This document shows, in pieces, positions 47,790 to 58,374 of a DNA stretch of 64,000 nucleotides. The notes beneath the pieces are model-generated. The model was not told the DNA's origin. It saw nothing but the letters and a program-made list of their open reading frames with translations, and made no database searches. The first letter of the stretch is position 1; every line of letters begins with the position of its first letter. This stretch comes from Kwoniella bestiolae CBS 10118 (lineage: Eukaryota; Basidiomycota; Tremellomycetes; Tremellales; Cryptococcaceae): NCBI RefSeq assembly GCF_000512585.2, contig NC_089241.1, forward strand, positions 6,962,001-7,026,000. The letters are read 5' to 3'. The position numbers were made by a program, and so were the translations under genes.

Positions 47790-48717
47790 TTACTTGGTGT
47801 GGTGGATTCTCAGTTTACCGGGAACGTGTACGTAGTTGTTGGCTAATTGGACAAGAGGAGTTAGCGATTAGATCTTTGTTGAATCCCCCAAGTCTTTGGG
47901 CGAGATCCATCTTCAGGTAGTAGAGTCTCGAGCTCATATGTTCTGGCCGTTCCGGCTAGCTGTGCGATTCAAGCCCCTATTTCTATATACTACTATCCAT
48001 TTCCATCCTCCGTTCTTCCCGCTTCCGGTTTTCCCCTTTCACCCGTGAATTGCGAATCCGTCACTCACCATAATTCTTGGGAGGCACCACGACCTTCTTG
48101 GGCTCATCGATCTTATAAGGCCAGCCCTGTTTCTCCGCATACCTAACAGCCGCTTCCTTCGATGGGAAAGCGATGGAAGTCCCTTGCATGTAATCTGCTG
48201 AAGCTGCCCATCCCATCAACGGATTCTCCCATCTACCGGCACCTTGCAGAACATCCCAATCTAATAACCATCGCTTCGTCTTGCCTTTGGCGGACTGCAT
48301 GGTCGATTTGGTGGGACGGTAGATTCGGACGGCTCGGTATTGCATTTCAGCTGTGCGTGTAGGCGGGAATGTGGGTCAGAGCATATCGATATAAGGTAAT
48401 ATATACAATTGTGCAAGGACAACACGTTGAAATGAACGTATCGATATCATGAGATTCAGAGAAGGATCATCGATATATCAGCTTCAAGATCATATCCAGT
48501 ATCGAGAATATGACTCACCAGGAGCTCCCGAGACAGTCTCTACCTGGGGCATACCAGCAAAATCAAACTCTGTAGCTGCATTCTGACCAGGTTGGGCGGT
48601 TGGTACAGGAGTGGTGAAGGCGTCCGGTTTGTTCAATACCGCTCGAGAGGTATGTATCGATCGAATAGCAGCAAATGGTCGAGCTGATTGCTGGAGTAGG
48701 GAGCGTGATAAGGACAT
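47790..48717 (-). CDS. NDUFS4: NADH:ubiquinone oxidoreductase (complex I) subunit NDUFS4, 18-21 kDa
   Basis: Accessory subunit of mitochondrial complex I peripheral arm. Three exons (minus): 48519-48717, 48069-48350, 47790-47842; 177 aa. The start MSLSRSLLQQSARPFAAIRS is a mitochondrial presequence with a likely cleavage region near HTSRAVL. The core reads AVRIYRPTKSTMQSAKGKTK, WLLDWDVLQGAGRWENPLMG, WAASADYMQGTSIAFPSKE and YAEKQGWPYKI, all NDUFS4 hallmarks (GWxxSxD..Q...L.F.sKE.Ai.fAekqGW.Y). The last exon codes NNYVHVPGKLRIHHTK, the conserved end. It presupposes a complex I-containing respiratory chain, as expected in basidiomycetes. Confidence 0.94.
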
Positions 48718-49514
48718 TGTATATGGTGTTGATTTAGAGCTAGACAGATGAATGATTTGCTGTTATTGTTGCAATGGATATATATAACTTATGCTGAGAT
48801 GACGATGAGATAGACAGAGACGGATTGGAGGAGACATCATTGACTTAAGTGCCACACTCATCGGAAGTTCGGTGAAAAGCTTGACAACGGGCTTAGGTAG
48901 GTGGCACATTTAAATTCCTTACACAACACCTCTGCTTATCGTGAAGCAAAGCGTCACTACAGCAGTTGCAGATCACTAAATCACTGGTTATCTACTTCTC
49001 TTGCGTCATTCATCAATATCCAATGGCCTATGCGACCAACAGAAGGCTGAAACAAAGGGTACCGCTCGAGAAGCCGAGATGCGCTGCTTGAAAGTGGAAG
49101 ATACACGGTTTTCATTGCTGACCGCAACACTGATCAGAATAAACCGACTGTCATTGTATCCATTTACTAAACTCATTATGACACATTAACTGCCCTCGCC
49201 TACAATCAAGGTCCAACCGCAAGGAATACCTCCACTCGCTGTTGTCGACGTCAAAGCGAGATGATCCGATAGGTCTCGGAGGAACCCCTCCACTCTCTCC
49301 ATACTCTCCACCTTGATAACCTCCACCTCCACTCCGCTCCCCCCCCTACCCCTTATTGTTACCTGCCGCATGGCGATAACAAAGCGAGCCGGCAAAGGGT
49401 ATATAAGAGACACTGATAGGTGAGCCTTTCCAGACTTACTGGAAAGCTATATGGAAAGCAATTCCGAAAGCTGTCCACATACCGATCAAAATCTGTGACT
49501 TCACACTTGAAAAA
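48718..49514. promoter_or_regulatory. Divergent region NDUFS4 / aldo-keto reductase 1
   Basis: Head-to-head spacer of about 0.8 kb. The frame open just left of the reductase ATG continues upstream but lacks family similarity; the paralogue's identical first-exon length supports the ATG at 49515. Confidence 0.5.
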
Positions 49515-51463
49515 ATGGTACGAACACAGCTCCCAGCTTCTTCAAAGGACTTTACTCCTTCCTCGGGTGAGGAGCGAAGAGGTAAGTATCTCTAGGATCA
49601 GACTACACAAGCCCTCCGTGTTGGAACTGATCGAAGAGATTGTTAATTATAGATTTTCCTAGTATGTTCTCGCCCGCTTCCGAGCCACCCACAGAATTAG
49701 GTAGATACAGGATTTTGGCTCCTACTGCCGGAGGTGAGTGATAGACCCGCATTGATCAAAATGAGCTGGACTGAGTCTGTTACGATTGTATCTACTCAGT
49801 TCGAGTATCACCTTTATGCCTTGGTGCGATGTCTCTGGGAAACCAGTGGGAGGGCTTTATGGGAAGTTCCCTAGACTACGAAGAATCCGCCAAATTCTTG
49901 GACTACTTCTACGAGGCAGGCGGTAATTTCATCGATACTGCCAACTTCTATCAAGGTGGGTCGAGTGTCCTTCCTTAACCCAGCTTTACAGATCGATATA
50001 TGCGATCATGCGATAACAGCTGATGCATATCTCAATTGTTCGCCTCAGACGAACAGTCCGAAATGATCGTCGGTGAATGGATGGAGGCTAGGGGTGTGAG
50101 AGATGAGATGGTAGTTGCCACGTAAGTAATCTTCAAGATCTGCCAAACTGTATCTGTGATGCTGAGACTTTGTCTTTCCCATTAGCAAATATACAACCTT
50201 CAACCTCGATCGTAAAGAAGCCAAATTCAAAGGCATCGGAGCGAATTACGTCGGAAACGCCAAGAAGAACTTACACTTGAACGTGAGTGTACTGGATCAT
50301 GATCCGATCACACATTTGTTCAAGGTACTGAAATATCGAGACTTCCCATCAGATCGAGGAATCACTCAAAAAGCTGCGAACCACCTACATCGATCTTCTA
50401 TACGTCCATTGGTGGGATTACACCACCTCAATCCCAGAAGTCATGCAATCACTCAACGACTTGGTGAGGGAGAGGAAAGTGTTGTATCTTGGTATCTCCG
50501 ATTGTCCTGGTATGCTCCCTGAGATACAGTCAGTTCCGTTGACACCGAAGCTGACGCCTTGCTTCTGCTATTTCACAGCTTGGATAGTCTCCGAAGCCAA
50601 CTGTTACGCTCGTCAACATGGTCTTGCTCAATTTGTTGTCTATCAAGGATCCTGGAATCTCTCAAAGCGAGATATGGAGAGAGATATCATCCCCATGTGT
50701 CGTGCTAATGGAATGAGCATTGGTAAGTCTCATAATCACAGACACCTGTAATCACAAATACCAAAGAGACATATTGATTTTCCTTCATTGCTTACAGCAC
50801 CCTATGCAGTCCTCGGACAGGGTCGATTCAAGACTCCGGAGGAGAACGAGAAACGACGCAAGGAAGGTAAATTCCGAGCGGGGACTGAACCGTCGGAGAA
50901 CGAAATAAAGATTTCAAAGGCTTTGCAAGATGTCGCTGAGGAGATTGGAGGAGATACCAAATTGACCAGTGGTGGGTTCTATCGCTCGGATTGTCACAAT
51001 GTCAAAGTGCCGTCAGTGGCTAATCTCACCTTGCTTCGGATTTGTAAAGTCGCTCTAGCATGGGCAAGACAGACCATGGCGTACTGCTTCCCCATTATTG
51101 GCGGTACCAGTATCGATTACCTGAAATCGAATATCGAAGTGAGTCCGATACATTGCACTACTCACCATTCGCCGCACTACTCACCATTCGCCGTATGCTG
51201 AGTACCCGGCAATTTGATAGGCTCTGAAGATCCAATTGACCGCGAAACAAATGGACAAGCTCAACAATGCTGCTCCGTTTGACTGGGGTTTCCCATACAC
51301 CGGCTTCGGAACGGATCCACACTACCTGCCCGGAGGTGTACCTAAAAACCTACTTCTGAACACTGTGAGTGGAAGCGGAATGATCCATTGCGCAGTATGG
51401 TATTAACCGCTTGTACGTTTCTGGTTATAGGCCGGTCATATCAAGTTTGTCGAATATCCATAA
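49515..51463 (+). CDS. Aldo-keto reductase, aryl-alcohol dehydrogenase / norsolorinate reductase type (copy 1)
   Basis: NADPH-dependent reductase of aldehydes (AAD/AKR9-like family); substrate unknown, cytosolic. Eleven exons: 49515-49581, 49653-49733, 49800-49955, 50049-50121, 50186-50282, 50353-50509, 50579-50722, 50798-50971, 51050-51138, 51221-51364, 51431-51463; 404 aa. Catalytic tetrad visible as D95 and Y100 (NFIDTANFYQ), K127 (ATKYTT) and H177 (LYVHWWDY). NADPH end motifs: PIIGGTSIDYLKSNIE, plus VYQGSWNLSKRD. The LGRYRILAPTAGVRVSPL start fits the subfamily. Every exon has the same length as in the downstream copy, so the two are recent-architecture tandem duplicates; the start was chosen to match. 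Ends GHIKFVEYP. Confidence 0.94.
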
Positions 51464-52008
51464 GACGGAAACCGACGGTGAAGCGACGTCGACAGGAGGT
51501 CCCAAAACACAGAGATGTCTGGTAGTGCAGTAGTAGAAATGCATGTAGTTGATAGAATCCACACAAATCACCCACTTCACGACCACAAGTGAATCAATGG
51601 AGTAAGCCTCTGGGCATAAGCTACTAGACACCGAAAGACCTAAGTGAGAGCATTACCCAGCTATTTTGTATGTAACATACGATATATTCCTATCGCATCG
51701 CATCGCCAGGAACGGCCTACGAGTGCCCCTCCACTACGAGTGATCCTCCACCGTACCTCCACCATTCCCCTCCACCGATAACGAGCCGTTTGCAGATTAA
51801 CGTGATGATTTAGTACAAGGTATGACGATGAATGATGCACCGGCATTCGACTTTTCAGCCCGTCGGTCTAGCTGGACAAGATGGGACAAGATGAATTGGA
51901 GAAGTATGTATATATAGTTGAGGACCGACACGTCTTTCTCTCTTCTCTTTCCACCGCAGCAAGCTATATCTCTCGTACTTACTTACTACATATAACATAA
52001 GCACAAAA
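51464..52008. promoter_or_regulatory. Spacer between tandem aldo-keto reductases
   Basis: About 0.55 kb: 3' UTR of copy 1 and promoter of copy 2. No gene or strong repeat seen. Confidence 0.45.
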
Positions 52009-53952
52009 ATGCCACAAATCCCATTCACAGTTTCCTCAAAGGACTTCACCCCCTCCTCGGCCGACGAGAGGAAAGGTATGTCCCCCTCCTTCTCGACTCA
52101 CGATACCAATAGGAACCACGATAGCTGACTCGTATGGGCAGATTTCCCATCGATCTTCCCACCTGCGCCGGAACCCAAGACGGAGCTGGGCAGATACAGG
52201 ATCCTATCTCCTTCTGCAGGCAGTAAGTGATATTCTCACCACCTGGACCGTAGGTCATACAGCATCCCGCTGATGGCTGATGGCTGTTGACGAATAGTTC
52301 GAGTCTCCCCGCTATGTCTCGGAGCCATGTCTATTGGAGACCAGTGGACAGGGTTCATGGGTGGTGGATTGAACTACGATAAATCGGAGGAGTTTTTGGA
52401 TTACTTCTATAAAGCCGGGGGGAACTTTATTGATACTTCCAATAACTATCAAGGTGAGCGATAGCGTCATATACTCTCAGTTCTGCCCTCTTAGAATGCG
52501 CGAGACGGCAAAAAACTGATGTGAAACCACAACACAGACGAACAATCAGAAATCATCATTGGTGAATGGATGGAGAAACGAGGTATAAGGGATGAAATCG
52601 TGTTGGCAACGTAAGTTACCATCCATCTCTATCTCGTCGGTATACAGTAGAACTGGTATCCTGACCCCTATGATAGCAAATACACTACCTTCCCGCTCGA
52701 TCGAAAGGAAGGCCAATTCGAAGGTATCCGAGCCAACTACGTCGGAAATGCCAAGAAGAACTTGAGATTAACTGTGAGTCTCTGGTCTCCCCTTGATCGT
52801 CCTCAAGGCCCTAACTGATCAGATAAATTGGGACTTCAGGTCGACGCGTCCCTCAAGAAGCTCCGAACTTCATATATCGATATCCTCTATGTCCACTGGT
52901 GGGACTATTCGACCTCCATCCCCGAGCTCATGCAATCCCTCAATGAGGTGGTCAAAACTGGTAAAGTCCTGTATCTCGGTGTATCTGATACACCTGGTGA
53001 GCCTCTCTTCCAACAAAACACAACAAGACTAGCATACTTACGTGTCTATCGAATCTAATAGCGTGGGTCGTATCCCAAGCCAACGAGTATGCGAGGAACC
53101 ACGGATTGTCCCCATTCGTAGTATATCAAGGTGCATGGTCTCTTGCTCAAAGGGATCTGGAGAGAGACGTAATCCCCATGGCTAGAGCGAATGGAATGGG
53201 TATCGGTGGGTTTAGTACTAGGCATGACGAGGACACACCGTGAGACGCGTGACTGACTCGACCTGGACATTATAGCCCCCTGGAACGCACTTGGAGGAGG
53301 TAAATTCAAGACCCCCGAGGAGATCGCCGAACGAAAGAAGGCTGGAACGCTCCGAGCAGGGGCGGAACCCACTCCTCAACAAGTCAAAGCTGCTCAAGCT
53401 TTGAAAGAGGTCGCTGAAGAGTTGGGAGGGGACGTCAAACTTCCCAATGGTGGGTTTGTCCCTCAGTACCGAATACCGGTCTTGATGCCTTCCTGATTGT
53501 ATGATTTGACGGAAGGTGATGATATGCTGATCATATGGATGGTGTTGGGACAGTCGCCCTCGCCTGGGTCAGACACATGGTATCCGACGTATACCCCATC
53601 ATCGGAGGAACAAGCATCGACAACCTCAAGTCGAATATCGAGGTAGGTCCATCGCTCTTATCCCGAACGAACCTCAACTACAGATTACTAATCTGTTGCT
53701 GTTCACTCTAGGCACTCAAGATCGAATTGACCCCTGAACAAGTCACCAAGCTAAGCAACGCTGTGGAATTCGATATTGGTTTCCCATACAACATGTTCGG
53801 TACGGACCCCCACTATCTACCTGATGGCACACCCAATAATTGGTTATTGAACTCTGTGAGTACCTTTTCAGATGAGACTGGGCCGATGTCCGATGCGCTA
53901 ACTGATGGTGGTTATATAGGCTGCTCCGTTGAAGTACCATAAATTGCCTTGA
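52009..53952 (+). CDS. Aldo-keto reductase, aryl-alcohol dehydrogenase / norsolorinate reductase type (copy 2)
   Basis: Same family and predicted reaction as copy 1. Eleven exons: 52009-52075, 52142-52222, 52298-52453, 52538-52610, 52677-52773, 52840-52996, 53062-53205, 53276-53449, 53554-53642, 53712-53855, 53920-53952; 404 aa. The tetrad is conserved: D95 and Y100 (NFIDTSNNYQ), K127 (ATKYTTF), H177 (LYVHWWDYST). PIIGGTSIDNLKSNIE is at the cofactor end. Compared with copy 1 the substrate-side loops differ (GGGLNYDKSEE versus GSSLDYEESAK; APWNALGGGKFKT versus APYAVLGQGRFKT), so substrate preference may have diverged. Convergent with MCM4, with about 300 bp between stops. Confidence 0.94.
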
Positions 53953-54251
53953 TCGAGGGATATGCACATCGCAGGTTGTGTCGGTTGTAGATATGTGAAA
54001 AGAATACAACACTTGCAAAAAGTAGGGTCGAGCTTAGGTGAAGAAGAACGAACGAAAGATGGAGTAAACAGAATATAAATAACAGTGCCTAAAGAGAGTG
54101 TTCTTTTCAGTAAATATTGTTCAGTATGTATTTGCCTTTATGAACATAACCGTAACCCACAACGTCGATTGTACAAAGTTGCATAAACACCACAAGCAAA
54201 GTAAACCTAACTTCAAAGCCAATAAACCACACAAAATCAAAGCATAACCAC

Positions 54252-57200
54252 CTAATCAGCCAACCTCCTGATCGTCCTCCTCTCCTTCTCCCCAACGACC
54301 TTAAGTACCCCCTCATCCACCAGCCCCCGCACCACCTCCGCAAATTCAGAATGGTCTATAGGGACGGTACTCTGATTTTCCAGCCCTTTAATCGCAGCAG
54401 ACCATCTAAGTCCAGTCCTACTACCCGAGTCTATGAGGTTGAGGAGCTCTTTCTTCATATCTGATCGGGCACGTCTGGTTGATGATCCAGCACCGAGAGT
54501 CAGGACATCAAGGTCGATTTGGCCTGTTAAGGGGTCGGTCTATAAGGTGCAAGCAATCAGTGTCTTTCTCTGCAGTTAATGCTGAGAAGTGTGGACAATA
54601 AAGGAGATGGTGTCACATGGTGCAGGATGCCTATGGCGGAAAGTCACTCACCGCACTCTCCCTCAACGCAGATTTAATCAACCTAACAGCCTCAACCACA
54701 TCACTCAACTCCACCCTCTCGCTGAATCTCATCCTGGCGTGAGCTTCCGAAAGTCGAATCATACTCTCAAGTTGTCGAGTGGTAGCTGTAATCCTCTTTT
54801 CTTGAGTTCGCGAGTCTACTCCTGCCTTTCGCATTTCCACGTAAGCTTGGACGAGCGCTGTAGAAGCGTCCTCTGAGAGAACCGGGTGGACCTTTGCTCG
54901 GGCGTAGGTGATGTATGCTGTGAGAGTTTCGAGGGGCTACGACATAACATTGCGAGTCAGCCTCTGATCGGTTGGCAGAGAGTGAAACCATGACAATGGC
55001 AGTGGCCAACTCACAATAATATCTTCACCAGCGGTATCAGGTCTATCCTCCAAATACAGCCCTACCAAATGCTTAGCCAACCTCCTATCGTTCATCTCGT
55101 CCACTCGATCCAGCACGAGATACAAGAGATCAAATCTCGAGATCAGAGTTGGGGGTAAGTCGATATTCGCTGGGATAGGTAATTTGGGATCGTATCGCGA
55201 GTTGATGGGGTTCGCAGCTGCCAAGATGGAAGTTCGGGCGTTGAGGGTGGTGATGATTCCTGCCTTGGCGATGGAAACGGTTTGTTGTTCCTACATGATT
55301 CCAAAGAGCAGTGTGAGCTATTTCCCACTGCGGTGGAAACAGAATAGCTTACCATAACTTCATGTAGGACACTTCGAGTGGCATCTGACATCTTATCGAA
55401 CTCGTCGATACAACATACCCCGCCATCGGAGAGTACCAAGGCACCACTGAAATGGGCTGTCAGCTTGGTGCCTCATGACCTTGTCGGAGAAACGAGCGAT
55501 TCATAGCTTACCTTTCCAGTACCAATTGCTTGGAGTCAGGATCTCTCGTAACATAAGCAGTCAAACCAACAGCCGAAGACCCTTTACCAGAGGTATAGAC
55601 ACCTCGAGGCGCAATCTTGTGGACATACTATCACGTGAGATATACCCATCAATCAGCTAAGTAAGGTGATCCTCAGTCGAACAACTAATTACTCACCTGT
55701 AAGATTTGAGATTTACTCGTACCGGGATCACCAACCATAAGCACATTGATATCACCTCTATATCTCGGTCCACCACCACCACCGCCCCGCGCGATCGATT
55801 TGTTCGTACCCCCAAACAACTGCAGTAAGATCCCTTTCTTGACATCTTCCAACTCGTAGATTGAGGGAGCCATGGACCTAGCTAAGATCTCGTAGATTTC
55901 CGGGTTGTTGGATAATTCGATGAGCTTCTGTTCCATCTCTGCCGAAGCGGTGAATGCAGGTTCATCTTCTTCCGCATCATCTTGGTCCATCACATCTTTA
56001 TCTTGTCTAGATAGGATCTCATCCTCATCGTCTTCTCCGCCTACGCCCACACCGGGTGGTTTACCCTCCCCACTTCGCGTGGAAGGATCATACCCCATTC
56101 TACCGGTATTGGTTCGCTTGATGTGAACAACATCGAGATAAGTCTTGAAGAGCGACTTGATACTTCTTTGACGGGGATTGACTCTAACAGGAATAGATCG
56201 GAAGATACCGGTGATGATCACTCGATCACCAGGTTTGACGAGATCAACTAGTTCATCGTAAACACACAGGGAGACGGTATGCGGTGTTTGCCCATCTGGA
56301 ACAGCATCTGGGGTTTCCTGTAATCGGATGACTTGCTTGTCGGTAAAGTCAGATCGATTGTGGATGAGCGACATTGTTCCCTTGAGACCACAGACATCTC
56401 GAGGACATCTATCAGGTTCGTTGATTTTTCCTCGGTCGATATCGGCTTGTACGGTGTGTTGGCAGACCATACATCGGAAGAAGGCTAAGGTGTCGTAAGG
56501 TAGAGATATCAGCTAAAGAGTAGAACGAAGTTTCAGCTGACTTACCAGTGGTCATATCAGGAATAACGGGAGTAGCTCTGATAACTAAACCCTTAACCGA
56601 GACAAGTTTGTCGGTGTCTACGTGAAATGATCAGCATTGATCTGTTGTCCGACACGGGAAAAGATAAGAGATGATTCATTAATAACCCACCCCCAGGATT
56701 CAGATCCCTCATATTAACGCTCCTTTCCCCACCAAACGGCCTCACTTTAAACACCTTCCCCTGAATCGCATTACTCTCATCAGTAAGCAGATCCAACTCT
56801 AGCTTCTCAATCAGTCCCTCCGAATACCTCTGTCGCGCCGCATCCAAACCCTCCTCCGACAATTCAATCATCGTATCTCTCAGGACCTGATCCATGATCG
56901 GAATGACCTCTTGCGGGTAATTCATGAGTTGATGATACAATTTCTTTGTCGGCGGATAGGCCAGGAGATTTATCGAATCGAGATTAAGGTTGGTCTCGCC
57001 GGTGAGTTGCATTCTCTTCATGTAATTCTCGTATAATACCACCTCGCTCTTCCCCGAGGGTAGGTTATCATACAGGGGCATAGAGGGCGGGATGATTCCT
57101 CCCTGTTCGGAGATGGTTTTAGCCAAGTTGGAGTTGTACAATGCCCGATACTTGGGTTTGAATCCTCTGAGGAAATCTCTAAAGAGGTTCATAGATTCCT

Positions 57201-57912
57201 GGAGGGAGATAGTCGTACCCCAAATGTACTTTACCATCCCCCCCTCGGCCTCGCCATCTTCACCTCCAAAGGCCATATCCTGCGAGGGGGCCACAGCAGA
57301 GAGGGTAGGAGCGGAAGATCCATGGAGTCGACCCGACGCTCTAGGGGTTGTGGGATCTCCATTACCGTCGATATCTATGTCGGTATCGGTCTGTCCCGAG
57401 GGGGAGGAACCTCGCACGATCAGAGGGGTATTTTGGACGGTACGTCGAGCGAGAGAGGGTGAGGAGAGGGGGAAGGACGAGTGGATATCCCCTCGGCGTT
57501 GTCTTCGGGGTGTTGAGCCGCCCGAACTGGAGGGAAGGGGTTAGCTGATTGTTTGAGGATATGTGGAGGAGAGGAATGACTTACGCAGGGAAGAACAACG
57601 GGGTCTCGCCTCTGATCCTTCTCAATCCGTCTGAGCTGGGGATGACATTCCCACTCCTCCCTCCCGAAGGTCTGGGCGAGGAAGTAGGGAAATGAAGGGG
57701 TGAGGACGAGCCGGGGGCTAGCATTTACGACCAAGAGAAGCGAGTCAGTACTACATACAGCGGAATGGACGGGTACTTGTCAGACAGCTGAGAAGGAGAG
57801 ACTCACGAGCATTCCTCGCATTTCTCAATTGCGATGCTCTGGGTGTCCCAGCTACAGAGGATGAGGGGAAGTTGAGGGGCGAAGATGATCTGGGTGGGTT
57901 GGGCGTTGACAT
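54252..57912 (-). CDS. MCM4: DNA replication licensing helicase subunit Mcm4 (Cdc54)
   Basis: AAA+ subunit of the MCM2-7 replicative helicase, nuclear. Ten exons (minus): 57807-57912, 57585-57717, 56691-57526, 56546-56617, 55697-56484, 55512-55627, 55353-55446, 55015-55290, 54652-54936, 54252-54539; 997 aa. Ser/Pro-rich, unstructured N-terminus (CDK/DDK target region) with many SP/TP sites. MCM N-domain with zinc ribbon FRCMVC (387-390) plus CPRDVC. Walker A GDPGTSKS (634-641), Walker B CCIDEFDKM (about 695-703), Arg finger ISRFDLLYL (R767). HKIAPRGVYTSGKGSSAVGL and ARTSILAAANPINSRY are Mcm4 hallmarks. The C-terminal winged helix ends RRTIRRLAD. An acidic insert with a Gly run (about 500-640) is lineage-specific. 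Two MCB boxes lie about 200 bp upstream. Confidence 0.96.
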
Positions 57913-58374
57913 TGTGTCGGGCTCAATTCAGTTACGAGCGGCCGACAAGGGGTGAGAGTGCTCGAGCGGGATACAAGGAAGGTAAGGCTGTATGTATGGA
58001 CTGGTACAAGGAGCGATGATGAGGATGATAGCGATAGTGAGGGAAGGCAGTTGAACGATGGAGGAGAGAGTTAAATGAGGGATTTAGGGAAACGTCTGAC
58101 TCTCAAAACGCGTAAAAATGGCGCGACGCGTTGACCCTTGTAGACTGAAAAAATGACACGTCATGATACCTTATCACAGCACCATACTATGAACTGATGA
58201 GAATGGTATATGTCCGATAGCAAAGCATCCTATGCATATATACTCTGCAAGCTGCACTTCTTACTCGATCCTATATACTGAAATGTATGTATTTACAGAT
58301 CATTCCTTTCTTCAAGTCAGAACCGAACCGCTTTATCCTCTATTCACTATCTCACATATATCCCGTATACCTCC
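57913..58374. promoter_or_regulatory. MCM4 promoter region and AAT2 3' flank
   Basis: About 0.46 kb between the MCM4 start and the AAT2 stop (same strand). Contains two ACGCGT boxes. No gene. Confidence 0.55.
58108..58131. promoter_or_regulatory. Two MCB (ACGCGT) cell-cycle boxes upstream of MCM4
   Basis: Perfect ACGCGT palindromes at 58108-58113 and 58126-58131, 18 bp apart, with a GCGCG between them. They lie 196-219 bp upstream of the MCM4 ATG. MCB is the binding site of the MBF (Mbp1/Swi6) complex, which drives G1/S transcription of replication genes in fungi. The other ACGCGT copies noticed here are inside genes. Confidence 0.75.
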
